Assembly (NCBI GenBank): GCA_028753945.1
Contig: JAPNXP010000010.1
Location: 747,042 to 811,041 of the forward strand
Reading direction: 5' to 3'
Length of the DNA: 64,000 bases
From: Hexactinellida sp. DTS-2022
Taxonomy: Eukaryota; Porifera; Hexactinellida
The translations under genes were made by a program, and so were the position numbers. The notes under the pieces were generated by a model. The model searched no databases, was not told the origin of the DNA, and saw nothing but the letters and a program-made list of their open reading frames with translations. Shown here one piece after another: positions 12,226 through 22,999 of this stretch; position 1 is the first letter of the stretch; each line of letters starts with the position of its first letter.

Positions 12226-12843
12226 TCAGAGAGGATGTGAACTTCTGATTACAGATATGATTGGTTGATAGTGGAAATGCCTATTTTCAAGAAATATCCC
12301 CTGATGGCTTGAAATGTTACGTCCCCTTTTGGGATTAAAACCATGATACGAGAACTTATTCCACTTATTCTCCATTAGTACATATATGTCAGTTTCTAGC
12401 CAGATTGCGGCGCTAAAAAGTTCAACGTCGCTTCCCCATACTGTAGAAGCTTTCATATCTTTCTTAGATAAATATTCTTCCATTTTTTGATCAGATTTGT
12501 TACTCACATACTGCTCACAAAGGGGGGATTTTTTCATAAATTCAATTAACTTGATCCTGATTAAAGCGTGAGAATCTTCTATTTCTGTTATCCACTAACT
12601 CAGTGATCTAAAAAGACAATTTCCATCTGGAGCTATTTGGACTGTATTTTTGGCAACACACTTTTTCAATTTCATATATGTATAACTCTCAACACATATC
12701 GAATGCTCGAATTTCAATATCAGATTTAATTTTTCTCGACTAAGCTTTTGTTTCAAATCTCTCTTTAGGGGTTTAAAAAAATCCTCTACCGAGTATTCAT
12801 TATTTCCAATATGTTCTATTTGGTTCGGTCTTTTCATGCATAT
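12226..12843 (-). pseudogene. OTU-like cysteine protease domain of the Ginger-like element
   Basis: Minus-strand frame beginning MKRPNQIEHIGNNEYSVEDF. It has the OTU signature APDGNCLFRSLS with the catalytic Asp and Cys, followed by a TAG in place of an expected residue, then WITEIEDSHALIRIKL. The same domain continues through TVWGSDVELFSAAIWL to ENRHFHYQPI with the C-terminal catalytic His. OTU proteases cleave ubiquitin chains in other settings; their role in transposons is not established. One in-frame stop separates the two halves. Confidence 0.75.
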
Positions 12844-13310
12844 CTTTGGAATGCCTTCATCAGAAAATAATTCAAAAAGTAATTGACAAATTTGTCAGTT
12901 TTCTTGGATTTTAGTGGATAGGCCCAAACATATTTGCTGAAGCAATCAATAACAGTTAGAACAAATATATACCCTCTTCTGGAAAGAATTTCCTCATGAT
13001 CACCGTATGATACTTGCGTAAGATCAATTTGAATCCTCTCAAAGATCTCCAACGATTTGATGTGGTTTGAATTTGTTCTTTTTGGGAGAAATATTTTTGA
13101 TGCACAAATATCACATTTTAATTCAGAGTAGAGGTCTTTTAGATTTGTTTGATCCAAACACCATATAAAGTATTGAGACGCAATGCCTTAGTAAGAGTAG
13201 TCAATTTTGGATGGTTCAATTGTTCATGAAAATACTCCACGACAATTCGTAGCATTCCTTCAGATAAAACAAACTTGTTCCCTTTCATGAAAAAGCATCC
13301 AACACTCGTT
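12834..13310 (-). pseudogene. Ginger-like integrase/transposase, N-terminal and core part
   Basis: Read on the minus strand, an HHCC-type zinc region comes first (VVEYFHEQLNHPKL, then ELKCDICASK). The start of an integrase core follows: FERIQIDLTQV and VLTVIDCFSKYVWAYPLK hold the first two catalytic acidic positions. One frame change lies near 13160. After SDEGIPK (near 12850) the expected DNG...E segment with the remaining catalytic position is absent and the frame passes into the OTU region, so the catalytic core is truncated by an internal deletion. A retroelement integrase is possible, but the ends and OTU partner favour Ginger. Confidence 0.75.
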
Positions 13311-13542
13311 TCCTATTAACATAGGTGCATTTAAAATTCAATAAAATTATACAAGTTGGCTTACAGTTAATACAATTAAACCGTTTTTTCTTTGCATTTC
13401 TTTGCACGTAAAATAGTACGAATAAAACGATGAAGTCAGAACGCATTTTTAAAATAATTACAAATATACTACTCAGAGTGTTTTTCCAAAAATTTCATTT
13501 ATATCTAAGTTGTTTTAGTGCAGCGGCACAACCATATAATTG

Positions 13543-14424
13543 TTCATTTTTTTGATAAAAGCACCAAAATTTGTACACATGTACTTTGATGTAGTGCGAA
13601 CATTTTTGGATATTGAGGAAATTGAAAGAGTATCCATATCGGCCATGACAGCTCGCCAAAGTAACCACGTCCGATAGTGTTCACCGGACGTGCTTCCCAT
13701 AAAAACTTGTTCAAATTAAGTTATATCATCTTTTCATTGTTGAATTCGGTTTCGAAGTAAAATTTCCGATAATTTGATATATCACATGACCATATTTGGA
13801 AGAATTTTTTCCATAGCAACGCTGGAATGTATCAGGAATGTGTCAAAAATTCCATTCTCCAATTGTGTCCTTACCCAATCGAGTGACCCCTCTTTCGACT
13901 CCACTCAACTACCTGAGTATACTTATGCACACACCGACCCTGTAAAACGTGATTTGTTAAAATTATTCAATATTCACCGTGATTTACCATAAATATCGAA
14001 TAATTTTATCAAATCACGTTTTACAGGGTCGTATGTGCATAAGTATACTCAGGTAGTTGAGTGGAGTCGAAAGAGGGGTCACTCGATCGGGTAAGGACAC
14101 AATTGGAGAATGGAATTTTTGACACATTCCTGATACATTCCTGCGTTGCTATGGAAAAATTCTTCCAAATATGGTCATGTGATATATCAAATTATCGGAA
14201 ATTTACTTCGAAACCGAATTCAACAATAAAAAGACGATATAACTTAATTTGAACAAGTTTTTATGGGAAGCACGTCCGGCGAACACTATCGGACGTGGTT
14301 ACTTTGGCGAGCTGTCATGGCCGATATAGACACTCTTTCAATTGTCTCAATATCCAAAAATGTTCGCACTACATCAAAGTACATGTGTACAAATTTTGGT
14401 GCTTTTATCAAAAAAATGAACAAT
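13543..14424. repeat. Very long near-perfect palindrome (foldback)
   Basis: Left arm ~13543-13965 and right arm ~14003-14424 are inverted copies with few differences, separated by only about 40 bp. Outer ends are attgttcattttttt and its inverse. The mirrored short ORFs starting MGSTSGEHYRTWLL on both strands are shadows of the arms. No clear target duplication. It sits inside the Ginger-like element, so it is a younger insertion or an inverted duplication. Confidence 0.9.
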
Positions 14425-14860
14425 CTTGTGAAATTTATGTCTGACGCTGGACTATTTAATAATTTTATATCTAAATGTATTAAATTCAAAGCTTCAATAT
14501 ATTTGCAAAAAAATTGTGTGAGTATTTCTATTTATTCTGCGAAAATAATTAATGCTAGACTATTTATCATATTTTGGAAAAAAATTACGGACTTTTGTGA
14601 TTCACCCGATTATATTTAATTAGTACATGCACCAAAGTTGACTTATTCATTAAAAAATGCCAAATAAATATGATTTATTCAAACACGAAATTTATTGATC
14701 ACGAACAAGTCTGGTTCCAATTGTAACAAAACGCAAGGTACCAATATCCGAATAATATTTATGATTCACTAACGAAAAATTCATTTTTATAATTCAAGAT
14801 TGTTTTGGAAAAAATTAGGATTAGAATTATTCATATCAGGCTAAATGAATTAATCAACTT

Positions 14861-15289
14861 CAGGCCCGTAGCACGCCAACATTTATTGGTGCGGCATAGT
14901 GATGTCACTATATTTAATATAAACATACATTAATCCTTTGTACTTTATACGCGATTTCGCTCTATGTTTTAAGTTGCTCAACTAAGGGAAATACAAAAAA
15001 TACATACATACATACTATTAAAATTTATGCATTCTTTATTGAAGTTTAAAAAGAGTTGCTACTTGCTAAGTAATCTAATGGTTACAAATACGATATATTA
15101 TAATGGTACCGAACAGTTTGGCGGTTGCAGCAGCACCTATACCACACCTGTAGCAGTTGTGTTTACCAATACCATTATGCCGCTCCTATAGTTGTCGGTG
15201 ACTTAAATGTCTCCCCGAAAATTTGTGTGGTCACCAAAATTATTGGTGCGGCCATGGCCGCACCTGCCGCACCTGCTCCTACGGCCCTG
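14861..15289. mobile_element. CAGGCCCGTAG MITE, copy 1
   Basis: Starts caggcccgtagcacgccaac and ends cctacggccctg, a short terminal inverted repeat. Further copies are at 61876-62148 (same strand) and, as a right part, at 60255-60392 in reverse. AACTT occurs directly on both sides and may be a 5 bp duplication, but copy 2 does not confirm this length. It includes ggtgcggccatggccgcacc, a strong internal palindrome. Superfamily uncertain (hAT-like ends). Confidence 0.72.
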
Positions 15290-16229
15290 AACTTACATAG
15301 AACCAAAGTTGATGTGCAGAAAAACGATGAGTCAAAAAATTGGTGTGAGGAAAGCGGGCTCGGATAAACTTACCTTGAGTGAGAATTCTGTAAGCCTCTT
15401 TTGAACAAAAGATCGCAAGAGCTTGCAATTTTGTTGAATTCTCGGTTTTAGTCTTTCAATTGATTTTTTGAATATTTAGCGGTATAGCATCATTAAGTTT
15501 GCGAGTTTTTCTCCAAGTTAAGTACGCAGTGTGTAGTACATACATACGGTTATTAATGAGTTTATTTCCTTTATTTGATCCACTTCGCAAATCGGAAGGT
15601 GAGAACTCTTCATTGGGGATTTCAGAAAGAGGTGCGAAAAGAGGAGCGAATTTTGAAAGGAGTCCATCAGCAGGAATTTCTTCTGAATAAATAATACTAG
15701 AAGGTTCGGAATCATCACCAGAATCCACTTCGCCCAATGAGAACAAATAAATATTACGTGATTGTGTTATTTGTATAGTTAATACAGTGCAAGTAAATCA
15801 AGAAAGCAATTGAATGATCAGAATTACATGTTTAGTATACATGCTTATATATAAATGTACAGATGTCTATCAATTAATAGTCATGGGTGTGGTATCATAC
15901 ACTAACAATCAAAGTAACCTTCAGGTGCTGGGAAAATATTACCCTTCATGTGCAATTAAAAATTTACTGGAAAATAAAAGTTGGTTACTCAAATAGTAAT
16001 GATTAATACAAGTTAGGCAGCATATCTACATATATTGATGTTATTGATTTGGTACCTAATAAAATTTTGTATATTTACTAGTTAATGATGATTCAATTAT
16101 ATGCATACCAGGTCAACGTTCATTGACACTCCGAAATATTCTCGAAAATGTTTTTCCGTTTTGTTGAATTTAATGTGACTATTATACATAATATGTCATC
16201 ATTTATATACGGTACAGATCGAGATAGAA
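15290..16229. other. Interior of the Ginger-like element without recognised genes
   Basis: AT-rich sequence. Short ORFs on both strands (15456-15746) overlap each other and match no motif I know. I see no conserved coding signal. Confidence 0.5.
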
Positions 16230-16796
16230 TAATAAAGAATGGTGGCCCAAAATTGTATAGACATATAATTCGATATCCCCTCCCCCCAAATTCAACATAT
16301 GGAATTGGATATTTGGGGGGTACCCCCCCAAATATAGGGGAGCCCCCCGAAATCAATCACAAGTATTTGCATATTTAGGGGGGGGCCCCCAAATGAACCC
16401 CTACAGACATGGCATTGGTCATCCACACCCAAGTTTTGTCAAACTCTTAAGTTTTTTGCAAAAAGAGCAATCGCTTCAGGATGCAATTTATGCAAAGTGG
16501 GAAGGAGGAACTATAAAGAAACTTTCGAAATTGAATGTTGAACGTGAAAAAAGAATCTATAATATCGTTAGCAAATATGATAATTGCGAAACCTTGGAAT
16601 ATCTTCGAGGGTTAGCATATAATATGGAATTTTGATTATAGCTATTTAACTAATTTACATTATATACTTTCCATTTATTTATCTTAATTGTTTTCCTTCC
16701 TCATATCCATATATTAACCACTTCATTCATTAAAAATAAAATAAGGTATGTATGTGCGCTTTATATCTAACAACATCTTTGAGACTAATTTTCTAT

Positions 16797-16893
16797 GCGA
16801 TGAATTGTCCATGCGACGAATTGTCCATGCAACGAATTGTCCGGCGACGAATTGTCTGGCGACGAATTGTCTGGCGACGAATTGTCCGCCATT
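16797..16893. repeat. 15 bp minisatellite
   Basis: Six consecutive copies of a unit like gcgacgaattgtctg or gcgacgaattgtcca. The reading frame over it gives repeated SPDN residues on the minus strand, which is not evidence of a gene. Confidence 0.85.
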
Positions 16894-18000
16894 CGTTTGA
16901 ATAAAGTATAAAAACTCATTTCTTCCGCAATTTGAAAAAATATTACGAATACTCTACAATGAGCTAAAATTTCCCACACTTCTGACGATGATATGATATC
17001 GATATTCATACATCTCCATTTCATGAAATTTCTGAGAGTCAAACATCTTTCAGTCCCAATATCCAGTATTATCCACTCAGTTATTAGTAACTGAATCATC
17101 AAAAGGTGAATTGTGTCTCCAGGTAGATGGATATCGCTATACAAAACACAGGATGACTGCATGAGACAAGATGTTACCCAGTGGCACTGTAATCAGAGAG
17201 GTATTAGCATGGCTAGATTACACACTAAAGAAAACTTAGTTATTTCTAAAAAGAATGAACATAGTCATGAAAGTAACTGAAATATATTCGAAAGCTAGCG
17301 AATTAAGGCAGGAATTAAGCGTAAAGCTTCAGAGACGCAGGAAGGGGACGCCGGAATTTGGTCAACGCTTTAGTAGGAATTAGTCAACGCAATAGTTAGG
17401 AACTTGGTCAACGCCATAGTTAGGAACTTGGTCAACGCTTTTTAAGAGTTAGGAACTTGGTCAACACCATAGTTAGGAACTTGATCAATGCCATAGTTAG
17501 GAACTTGGTCAACGCAATAGTTAGGAACATGGTCAACGCCATAGTTAGGAATTTGGTCAACGCTAAATTTTCAATCCTGTATTGTTAATGAAATTACAAT
17601 GTATCTTTAATGATTTACTAACGCCAGGATTTGTGAATGTGAGCATTGGATATAGAAATACATTTAATTATGAAATGAAATAAATATAATGAAAGACAAT
17701 TTAATGTGAAATAAATGACATAGCAATGAAGTGAAATTAATAGTAATGGAGTAATACAAAATTATTATTGAAAAATCTGCATTAATCTCAGTATCTCAGT
17801 ACGGCAAATGGGACAGTGCATACCTTCATCAATAAATTTCTGTCCACAATTGCAACATAGATTTGCATGACCACAAGGGACCAATGCAAATATTGCTTCA
17901 ATTGTTTGGCAACAAATTAGGCAAGTGTTTTGAAGTGTGTCATCGTCACTGTGAATTGATTCATCAATTGAATCGTCCTGGGTAATTTTAGAAGTACGCT

Positions 18001-18794
18001 CATGGCCTACTTAATATACGGCCGTGTATGTCACCGAGAAGGCCAAAAAAATAGAAGGCCAGTTTATAAATTTCATTATAGGATAAACTATGTCTCCTAT
18101 TGTTATTATTTGGGTTGCATATGGGGTAATCAACCATTTCGAGTCCAATCTCCAATGGAACCACTTTTGAGAATCTCAGATTTGTGGTTAAGCTGTTTAG
18201 GCGCCAATTCATGGTGACGGTTACAATTTATGGTAAAATGAAAAAAATTCAAATATCATAAATTTCATTTTCTTCCTACTTTCTAATAATTTTATAATAG
18301 GAATACTAAATAGGGATATATTTCATACCCCAAAAGCCACTAAATCACAAAATGGCGACATTCTAAAAAATTTTAAAATTATAAAGCAACCACATGCTAA
18401 ATTACAAGTAGTATCCGAGTTACAACTTACTATTTTCGTCCATAAACGTATATAATTGCTGGTTTATCTATATTAATTCTCATTATATATTCTGAAATGT
18501 TTACTAAGCATAATAGCAAAATATCTTCATTTTCTCGTAGTTCTTTTAGACTCGAATTGTATATTTTGTATATTTGTTGTGTCATCATTAAATGGCGTAT
18601 AAACAGCTTAACCACAAATCTGAGATTCTCAAAAGTGGTTCCATTGGACTCGCAATGGTTGATTACCCCATATACAACCCAAATACGTAATAACAATAAG
18701 GGGCATAGTTTATCCTAGAATTAATTTATAAACTGGCCTTCAATTTTTTTGGCCTTCTCGGTGACATACACGGCCGTATATTAAGTAGGCCATG
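18001..18794. mobile_element. P-type foldback element, copy 1
   Basis: Ends catggcctacttaatatacgg and its exact inverse. Arms are ~220 bp (18001-18225 and 18575-18794). The flanking duplication is GTACGCT/GTACGCC, 7 bp with one mismatch. Termini match the P/THAP element at 55772 (catagcctactctatatatgg), so I place it as a non-autonomous P relative. No coding sequence of its own. Confidence 0.85.
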
Positions 18795-18814
18795 GTACGC
18801 CCTATAGTTAGTGA

Positions 18815-20653
18815 GTAGCGTTGAGATATTGAGTAGTTGAGAATGTTCCATCTTGTAACTTGTATTTACATCCTTTTCTACGTTCAGCACTTTGGATATT
18901 ATTCTTGCTTGATTTTCTGGTAATTTGAAGACCTTGATCTAACCTTTGATATTCAATTTCATAATCAAGTACAGTGCAACCTCTATAAGTGGGGTCTCTA
19001 TAAATGGGGAACCTCCAAAAGTGGGGAATTTTTTTACCATATTCGTTTATATCCATACAAATGAACCTCTATAAGCGGGGAAGTGGGGAATGGGGGACCA
19101 TAAATTTCAAGGAGTTTTTATCTCCATACAAAACAACCTCCATAAATGGGGAGAATGGACAAATCATAACATGATTATTATAAAATAATACAATATTTCC
19201 AATAAATCGACTCTAAAGTTCTACAGAAAAATATTTTCGATTGATCTACTCTGATGTTTTTAGAAGAAATCACCTAGTGTAGACCAGCAGTTAACTAAAT
19301 TGTCATAATATACAAATAAGAACTAGAACGTGCATTAATGTTTGTGTTATATGAATATTTTGTATAATATAGCATATGTAATGTTTTTCCAATTGAATTT
19401 TATAACCGGGGAATGGGGGGCAATTGAAATTTTTCCCGTCCCATGCTCCCCCACTTATAGATGTTCCACTGTATTATCTTATTTAGATCAGACAAAAATT
19501 TCCATATATTTGGATGGTGAACTTTAACGAACAATTTTAGAGTTTTATGATATGTCTCAGCACAATTATTTGTTGCATTTTTGCAGAAAATATTGACAAT
19601 ACTTTTTCTCCAACAATCCATGTCTTTCTGTAGTAAAACTTTAACTTTTTAATTAGCTCATTCTCAATTTCACTAAGATTAAAATCTTCTTGTTCCAAAA
19701 TTGAGAAATCCTCGGGTATCTTATCCTCAGGTAATAAAGGCAATGCCATTAGTTTTCTGATCCAATTTGCAAACGTATTATTATTTTTATGTAATTTTCC
19801 TAGGCCTAAGGAATGTGTTTTCTTCCAGATGGCTTGAGTAAAATGGAACCAACACCCAAATACTTGTATTCCAGGAAAGAAATGTGTGAATACATTTCTA
19901 AGTGCTTTTTCTAAATCACTGACAGCAACTTTAGGAGAAAAATCAGGAATTAGCTCACGTAGCATTAGTACAACAAGTGTGTATAGATCCTCAGTTTTAT
20001 TCTCCATCAAAATGTGCATAGCTGGAATACAATGTCCATGAAACGTTATGAATATTGTAAAGAGTTGATAGAAAATCGCCTGTACTGTATAGAACGTTCC
20101 ATCAAATTGGATTTCTTCAACATCTTTCATCTTCTGTAGCATGAAATCAGATTCAAATATGATTGCATATGAACCTTCACTATAGACGCTTCCTCTATAT
20201 AAATGGACAAAAGGGGAGTCATGAATACACTGACATAAATATTGAGGATCCAAGGGGAGAGGTGGGAACATTTTTCGTCTTCTTTTACACATACTGCTCT
20301 CCATTTGTCTAAATGTTACTGATGAACTGCATAGATCACTTCGACAAGTTTCATTGAAAACTTCTCGCAGTCTATCCGACGAAGAATCAGCAGCTCGTTT
20401 TATTATTCCTCAATAGTGACTCGCCCTTTTTATAGACAGTTTCATCATGGTCATGGTCATGAGTAGTGATCAACGTATTTGATGCATGCTCTATTTTCGC
20501 AAATCCTTTACATCCTGAGTTTCTACTCAGTGTACACCTAAGATAAGTAAAGTTTTCTGAAGCTCGAACTTTTTTGTATAGATATTCATCTGATTCATAT
20601 ATAAAAGAGTTAAGTTTTTTTCCTTCAACAATTATAAATTCCATTATTATCAA
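18815..20653 (-). pseudogene. MULE transposase copy 4 (FLYWCH + MULE domain)
   Basis: Starts on the minus strand at 20653 as MIIMEFIIVEGKKLNSF. A FLYWCH-type finger follows (FTYLRCTLSRNSGCKGFAK, then TTHDHDHDE). After a frame change near 20400 the MULE domain reads VEEIQFDGTFYTVQAIFYQL, VAVSDLEKALRNVF and GIQVFGCWFHFTQAIWKK. A second frame change near 19630 leads to NATNNCAETYHKTLKLF and WKFLSDLNKI. A pogo-like element (18970-19473) then interrupts it before LDYEIEYQRLDQGL. The DGTF, DLEKA and C-x2-H parts of the core are present. This is the own transposase of the 17346-21084 MULE, now broken by two frameshifts and one insertion. Confidence 0.88.
18970..19473. mobile_element. pogo-like MITE, copy 1
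   Basis: Begins TA-cagtgcaacctctataagtg and ends ccacttatagatgttccactg-TA, with TA at both outer edges as in Tc1/mariner/pogo. About 504 bp, no ORF. Nearly identical to the copy at 35299-35801. Internal repeats of ctccataaatgggg type. Confidence 0.87.
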
Positions 20654-21774
20654 TTAAACATATTGTTACGATTACAACTATATATCAATAACCAGGAAAC
20701 AATAGAGTTTCTGTCTCCTTTTCAAATAACATATAGTTTACAATTTGTCGAAACCTCTCACTAGTGTCATGTAGTAAATTCACACTCAAATTAGAAACCA
20801 TTGACCAAATTCCTAACTATGGTGTTGACCAAAATCCTAACGTTTTAAAACGTTGATCAAATTCCTAACTATGGCGTTGATCAAAATCCTAACGTTTTAA
20901 AAACTCTGACCAAATTCCTAACTAGTATAGTGTTGACCAAAATCCTAACGTTTTAAAAACGTTGACCAAATTCCTAACTATGGTGTTGACCAAAATCCTA
21001 CGTTTTAAAAACGTTGACCAAAATCCTACCTTTAAACACGTTGACCGAATTCCTAACTTAGCGTTGACCAAATTACGCGTTCCCGCAGGAAGGTACACAT
21101 TCTATAATTACTTCTTCAATCAATCAATTGAACGAGGAGGCTGCAGTTCATTTGCCTAAGATAGACACTCTGAAGAGAACAATTGTAAGAAGTCGTAAGA
21201 AATCTAACAACGTTCCCCCAGAGTCGACATCACTTACAAGTCTGGAACTTTCAGAATTTTACAAAATAACTGATAAAGGTGATCGTTTTCTACTTCACGA
21301 TCTGGATTTGAAAGTGAAAATCAACGAATATTGATCTTTGGGACTAGTAAGAACCTGGATATGCTATCTACCTACATTAAGTGTATGGCTTGCAGATGAC
21401 ACTTTCAAAACGGTACTTGGGATATTTTATCAACTCTACGTAATACACGCGTTGAAAGGAGGCCAGGATCTTTTTTAAAATGGTCATCTTCTGCCCAGTT
21501 TATTTTTCCTGTTACCAAACAAGTCAGAAGAGACATATAGTCGAATGTGGACTAAAGTTAGCGATTTTTGTCCAGACGCCTGTACAACCCATCTAATTGT
21601 GGACTTTGAAAAGGCCGCAATCAATGCATTTTCTGCTCATTTTCCAAATAGTCACATTAAGGGCTGTTTTTTCCACTTATGTCAGAATGTATGGCGAAAA
21701 TTCAGCAATTTGGTTTAGCGACAAGGTATAAGCAAGATACAGAATTTGCAATCAAAATTAGGATATGTTAGTCC

Positions 21775-22729
21775 TGTTGTATGACAGTTTTACTACCATG
21801 ACAGACTTACTACCTCTATTACTAGTACCATGGATGTTCTCTATCCATGACAGATTTACTACCTTACATGACAGAATTACTACCCTTTGATCTTGACTTG
21901 ACTATTACTATGCACTTTTAATGGTTTCTTTCTTTCTTCTACTTGACTAAATACAAACAGCATGTATTCAAAATATTAGGAAATGGTAATTCATTTATAT
22001 TATTTATTTTCCTCATCGATTTAAGAAAGTACACAAATTATAGTCTTGATTCAAGAAATCACATACAATAATGAATATCTCTGAATATTCAAAGCTTGTG
22101 AATTTTCTTTCCCATGTAATTTTTCCGAGCGATTTATTGAACTCAACAAAATTCGCGAGACTAATTTTAAAATGCGTGCCTCCGGCTATCAACTTGGTGA
22201 AGTTATTGAACATGATACATATCGTACTGTAACTTTTTTTACACAGACAGCTTCAGTGATGTAATGATTGTTGAGCAGAGCGATACGGTTTTTGACAGCT
22301 AATACATTATCGGATTTCCCAATATGTTATGTATTGTTAAATCCATTAAAGGTCCTATCTCCGATGTTAGAATAATTATCTATTTGCTATACCGTTCACA
22401 ATGCAATACATATTAATTAACCTAGTAAATAATGAATACGAGGAAGGCGGATGTGGAAATGTCAATAATATAGATATTTGAGCAAGTCAAATTCAATAAA
22501 TATTTTTAAAGATACAAGTAAATATTTCCTATATTGAATACATGCTGTTTGTATTTAGTCAAGTAGAAGAAAGAAAGAAACCATTAAAAGTGCATAGTAA
22601 TAGTCAAGTCATGATCAAAGGGTAGTAATTCTGTCATATAAGGTAGTAAATCTGTCATGGATAGAGAACATCCATGGTACTAGTAATAGAGGTAGTAAGT
22701 CTGTCATGGTAGTAAACTGTCATACAACA
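21775..22729. mobile_element. TGT...ACA foldback element with 4 bp duplication
   Basis: Starts tgttgtatgacag, ends ctgtcatacaaca; flanked by GTCC on both sides (21771-21774 and 22730-22733). Arms are roughly 200 bp (tactaccatgacagacttac and inverse). The ends fit the Ginger pattern TGTNR with a 4 bp duplication, but no transposase is inside. It disrupts the 3' part of MULE copy 3. Confidence 0.85.
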
Positions 22730-22733
22730 GTCC

Positions 22734-22999
22734 TAAATCCATTTCTCATCACCACTTAATAAATTTTCTTAGACAACATTGATATAAATTTACCTAAAGC
22801 ACGAAATGTATTAGTTAATATACTTATGCGGTTATACTTTATACAGCGGAGTCTTATTTTGTAGTATAATCAAATTTTTATGAAGGATTTATTGTATTGA
22901 GTAGGATGGGCGGTTGACCGATTAACCGTGGCGAGAAATCGAATTGTAACCGTAGCCTCAGATCGGTTAACCAACCACACCCTTGAATGAGGGGTTTGC
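22734..22999. other. Sequence between foldback and MULE copy 5
   Basis: AT-rich, with an imperfect ggttgaccgattaaccg palindrome near 22910. It may hold more of MULE copy 3 but I cannot read a frame. Confidence 0.4.

Larger units (their letters stand above)
11812..16405 (-). mobile_element. Ginger-like DNA transposon (integrase + OTU)
   Basis: Ends are tgtaggggttcatttgggg at 11812 and its inverse finishing cccctaca at 16405, flanked by a 5 bp target duplication GACAT (11807-11811 and 16406-16410). Terminal inverted repeats run ~180 bp and consist largely of nested short palindromes (runs of G facing runs of C, tatattt, ggtacc). The coding strand is minus, with an integrase-type core and an OTU protease domain. 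TGT...ACA ends, a 4-5 bp duplication and an integrase with an OTU domain are what is described for Ginger cut-and-paste transposons. An independent foldback (13543-14424) and a 429 bp MITE (14861-15289) lie inside. The element appears internally deleted. Confidence 0.82.
11266..16634 (+). pseudogene. MULE transposase copy 2, split by a Ginger-like element
   Basis: C-terminal part of a MULE transposase in two pieces. The first (11266-11811) has YIFPCVYALLQAKTEVTYER, IMVDFEKAAIKLG, YYGCFFHLSQN and RTNNCVEGWHNAFRH. The second (16411-16634) continues GIGHPHPSFVKLLSF, KEQSLQDAIYAKW and ends LRGLAYNMEF with TGA. Removing 11812-16405 plus one GACAT copy joins ...AFRH to GIGH... in frame. The first piece also has its own frameshifts after about 11600. 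The N-terminal half is missing or replaced by the sequence before 11266. FEKAA and the Cys/His pair of GCFFHL are kept. Confidence 0.85.
17346..21084 (-). mobile_element. MULE transposon with 9 bp target duplication
   Basis: Flanked by perfect GCAGGAAGG duplications (17337-17345 and 21085-21093), the size expected of Mutator-like elements. Ends are ggacgccggaatttggtcaa and the inverse of ttgaccaaattacgcgttcc, so the terminal repeats match loosely. Just inside each end is an array of ~25-50 bp repeats: gttaggaacttggtcaacgc at 17365-17565 and the inverse gttgaccaaattcctaac at 20793-21080. It carries one minus-strand transposase and two nested insertions. It landed inside another MULE gene. Confidence 0.92.
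17095..21774 (+). pseudogene. MULE transposase copy 3, split by a younger MULE
   Basis: N-terminal part before the insert has a FLYWCH-like motif (VDGYRYTKHR near 17130, then VTQWHCNQRG and NEHSHE) with a frame change and two stops. Across the insertion the sequence reads RKASETQ then EGTHSIITS in one frame once one GCAGGAAGG copy is removed. It continues PKIDTLKRTIVRSRKK (21155), then in other frames DDTFKTVLGIFYQLY (~21395), LLPNKSEETYSRMW, HLIVDFEKAAINAF and GCFFHLCQNVWRK (~21670), ending near IKIRM at 21770 where a foldback is inserted. Typical MULE core order; heavily frameshifted. Confidence 0.85.

Noticed and set aside
13515..14619. Matching ORFs MGSTSGEHYRTWLL on opposite strands as a gene pair
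   Set aside because: They are the two arms of one palindrome; no known domain.
15456..15746. 96-residue minus-strand ORF (MFSLGEVDSGDDSEPSS) as a small gene
   Set aside because: It lies in the interior of the Ginger-like element, overlaps open frames on the other strand and has no recognisable motif. It could be a fragment of a transposon protein but cannot be supported.
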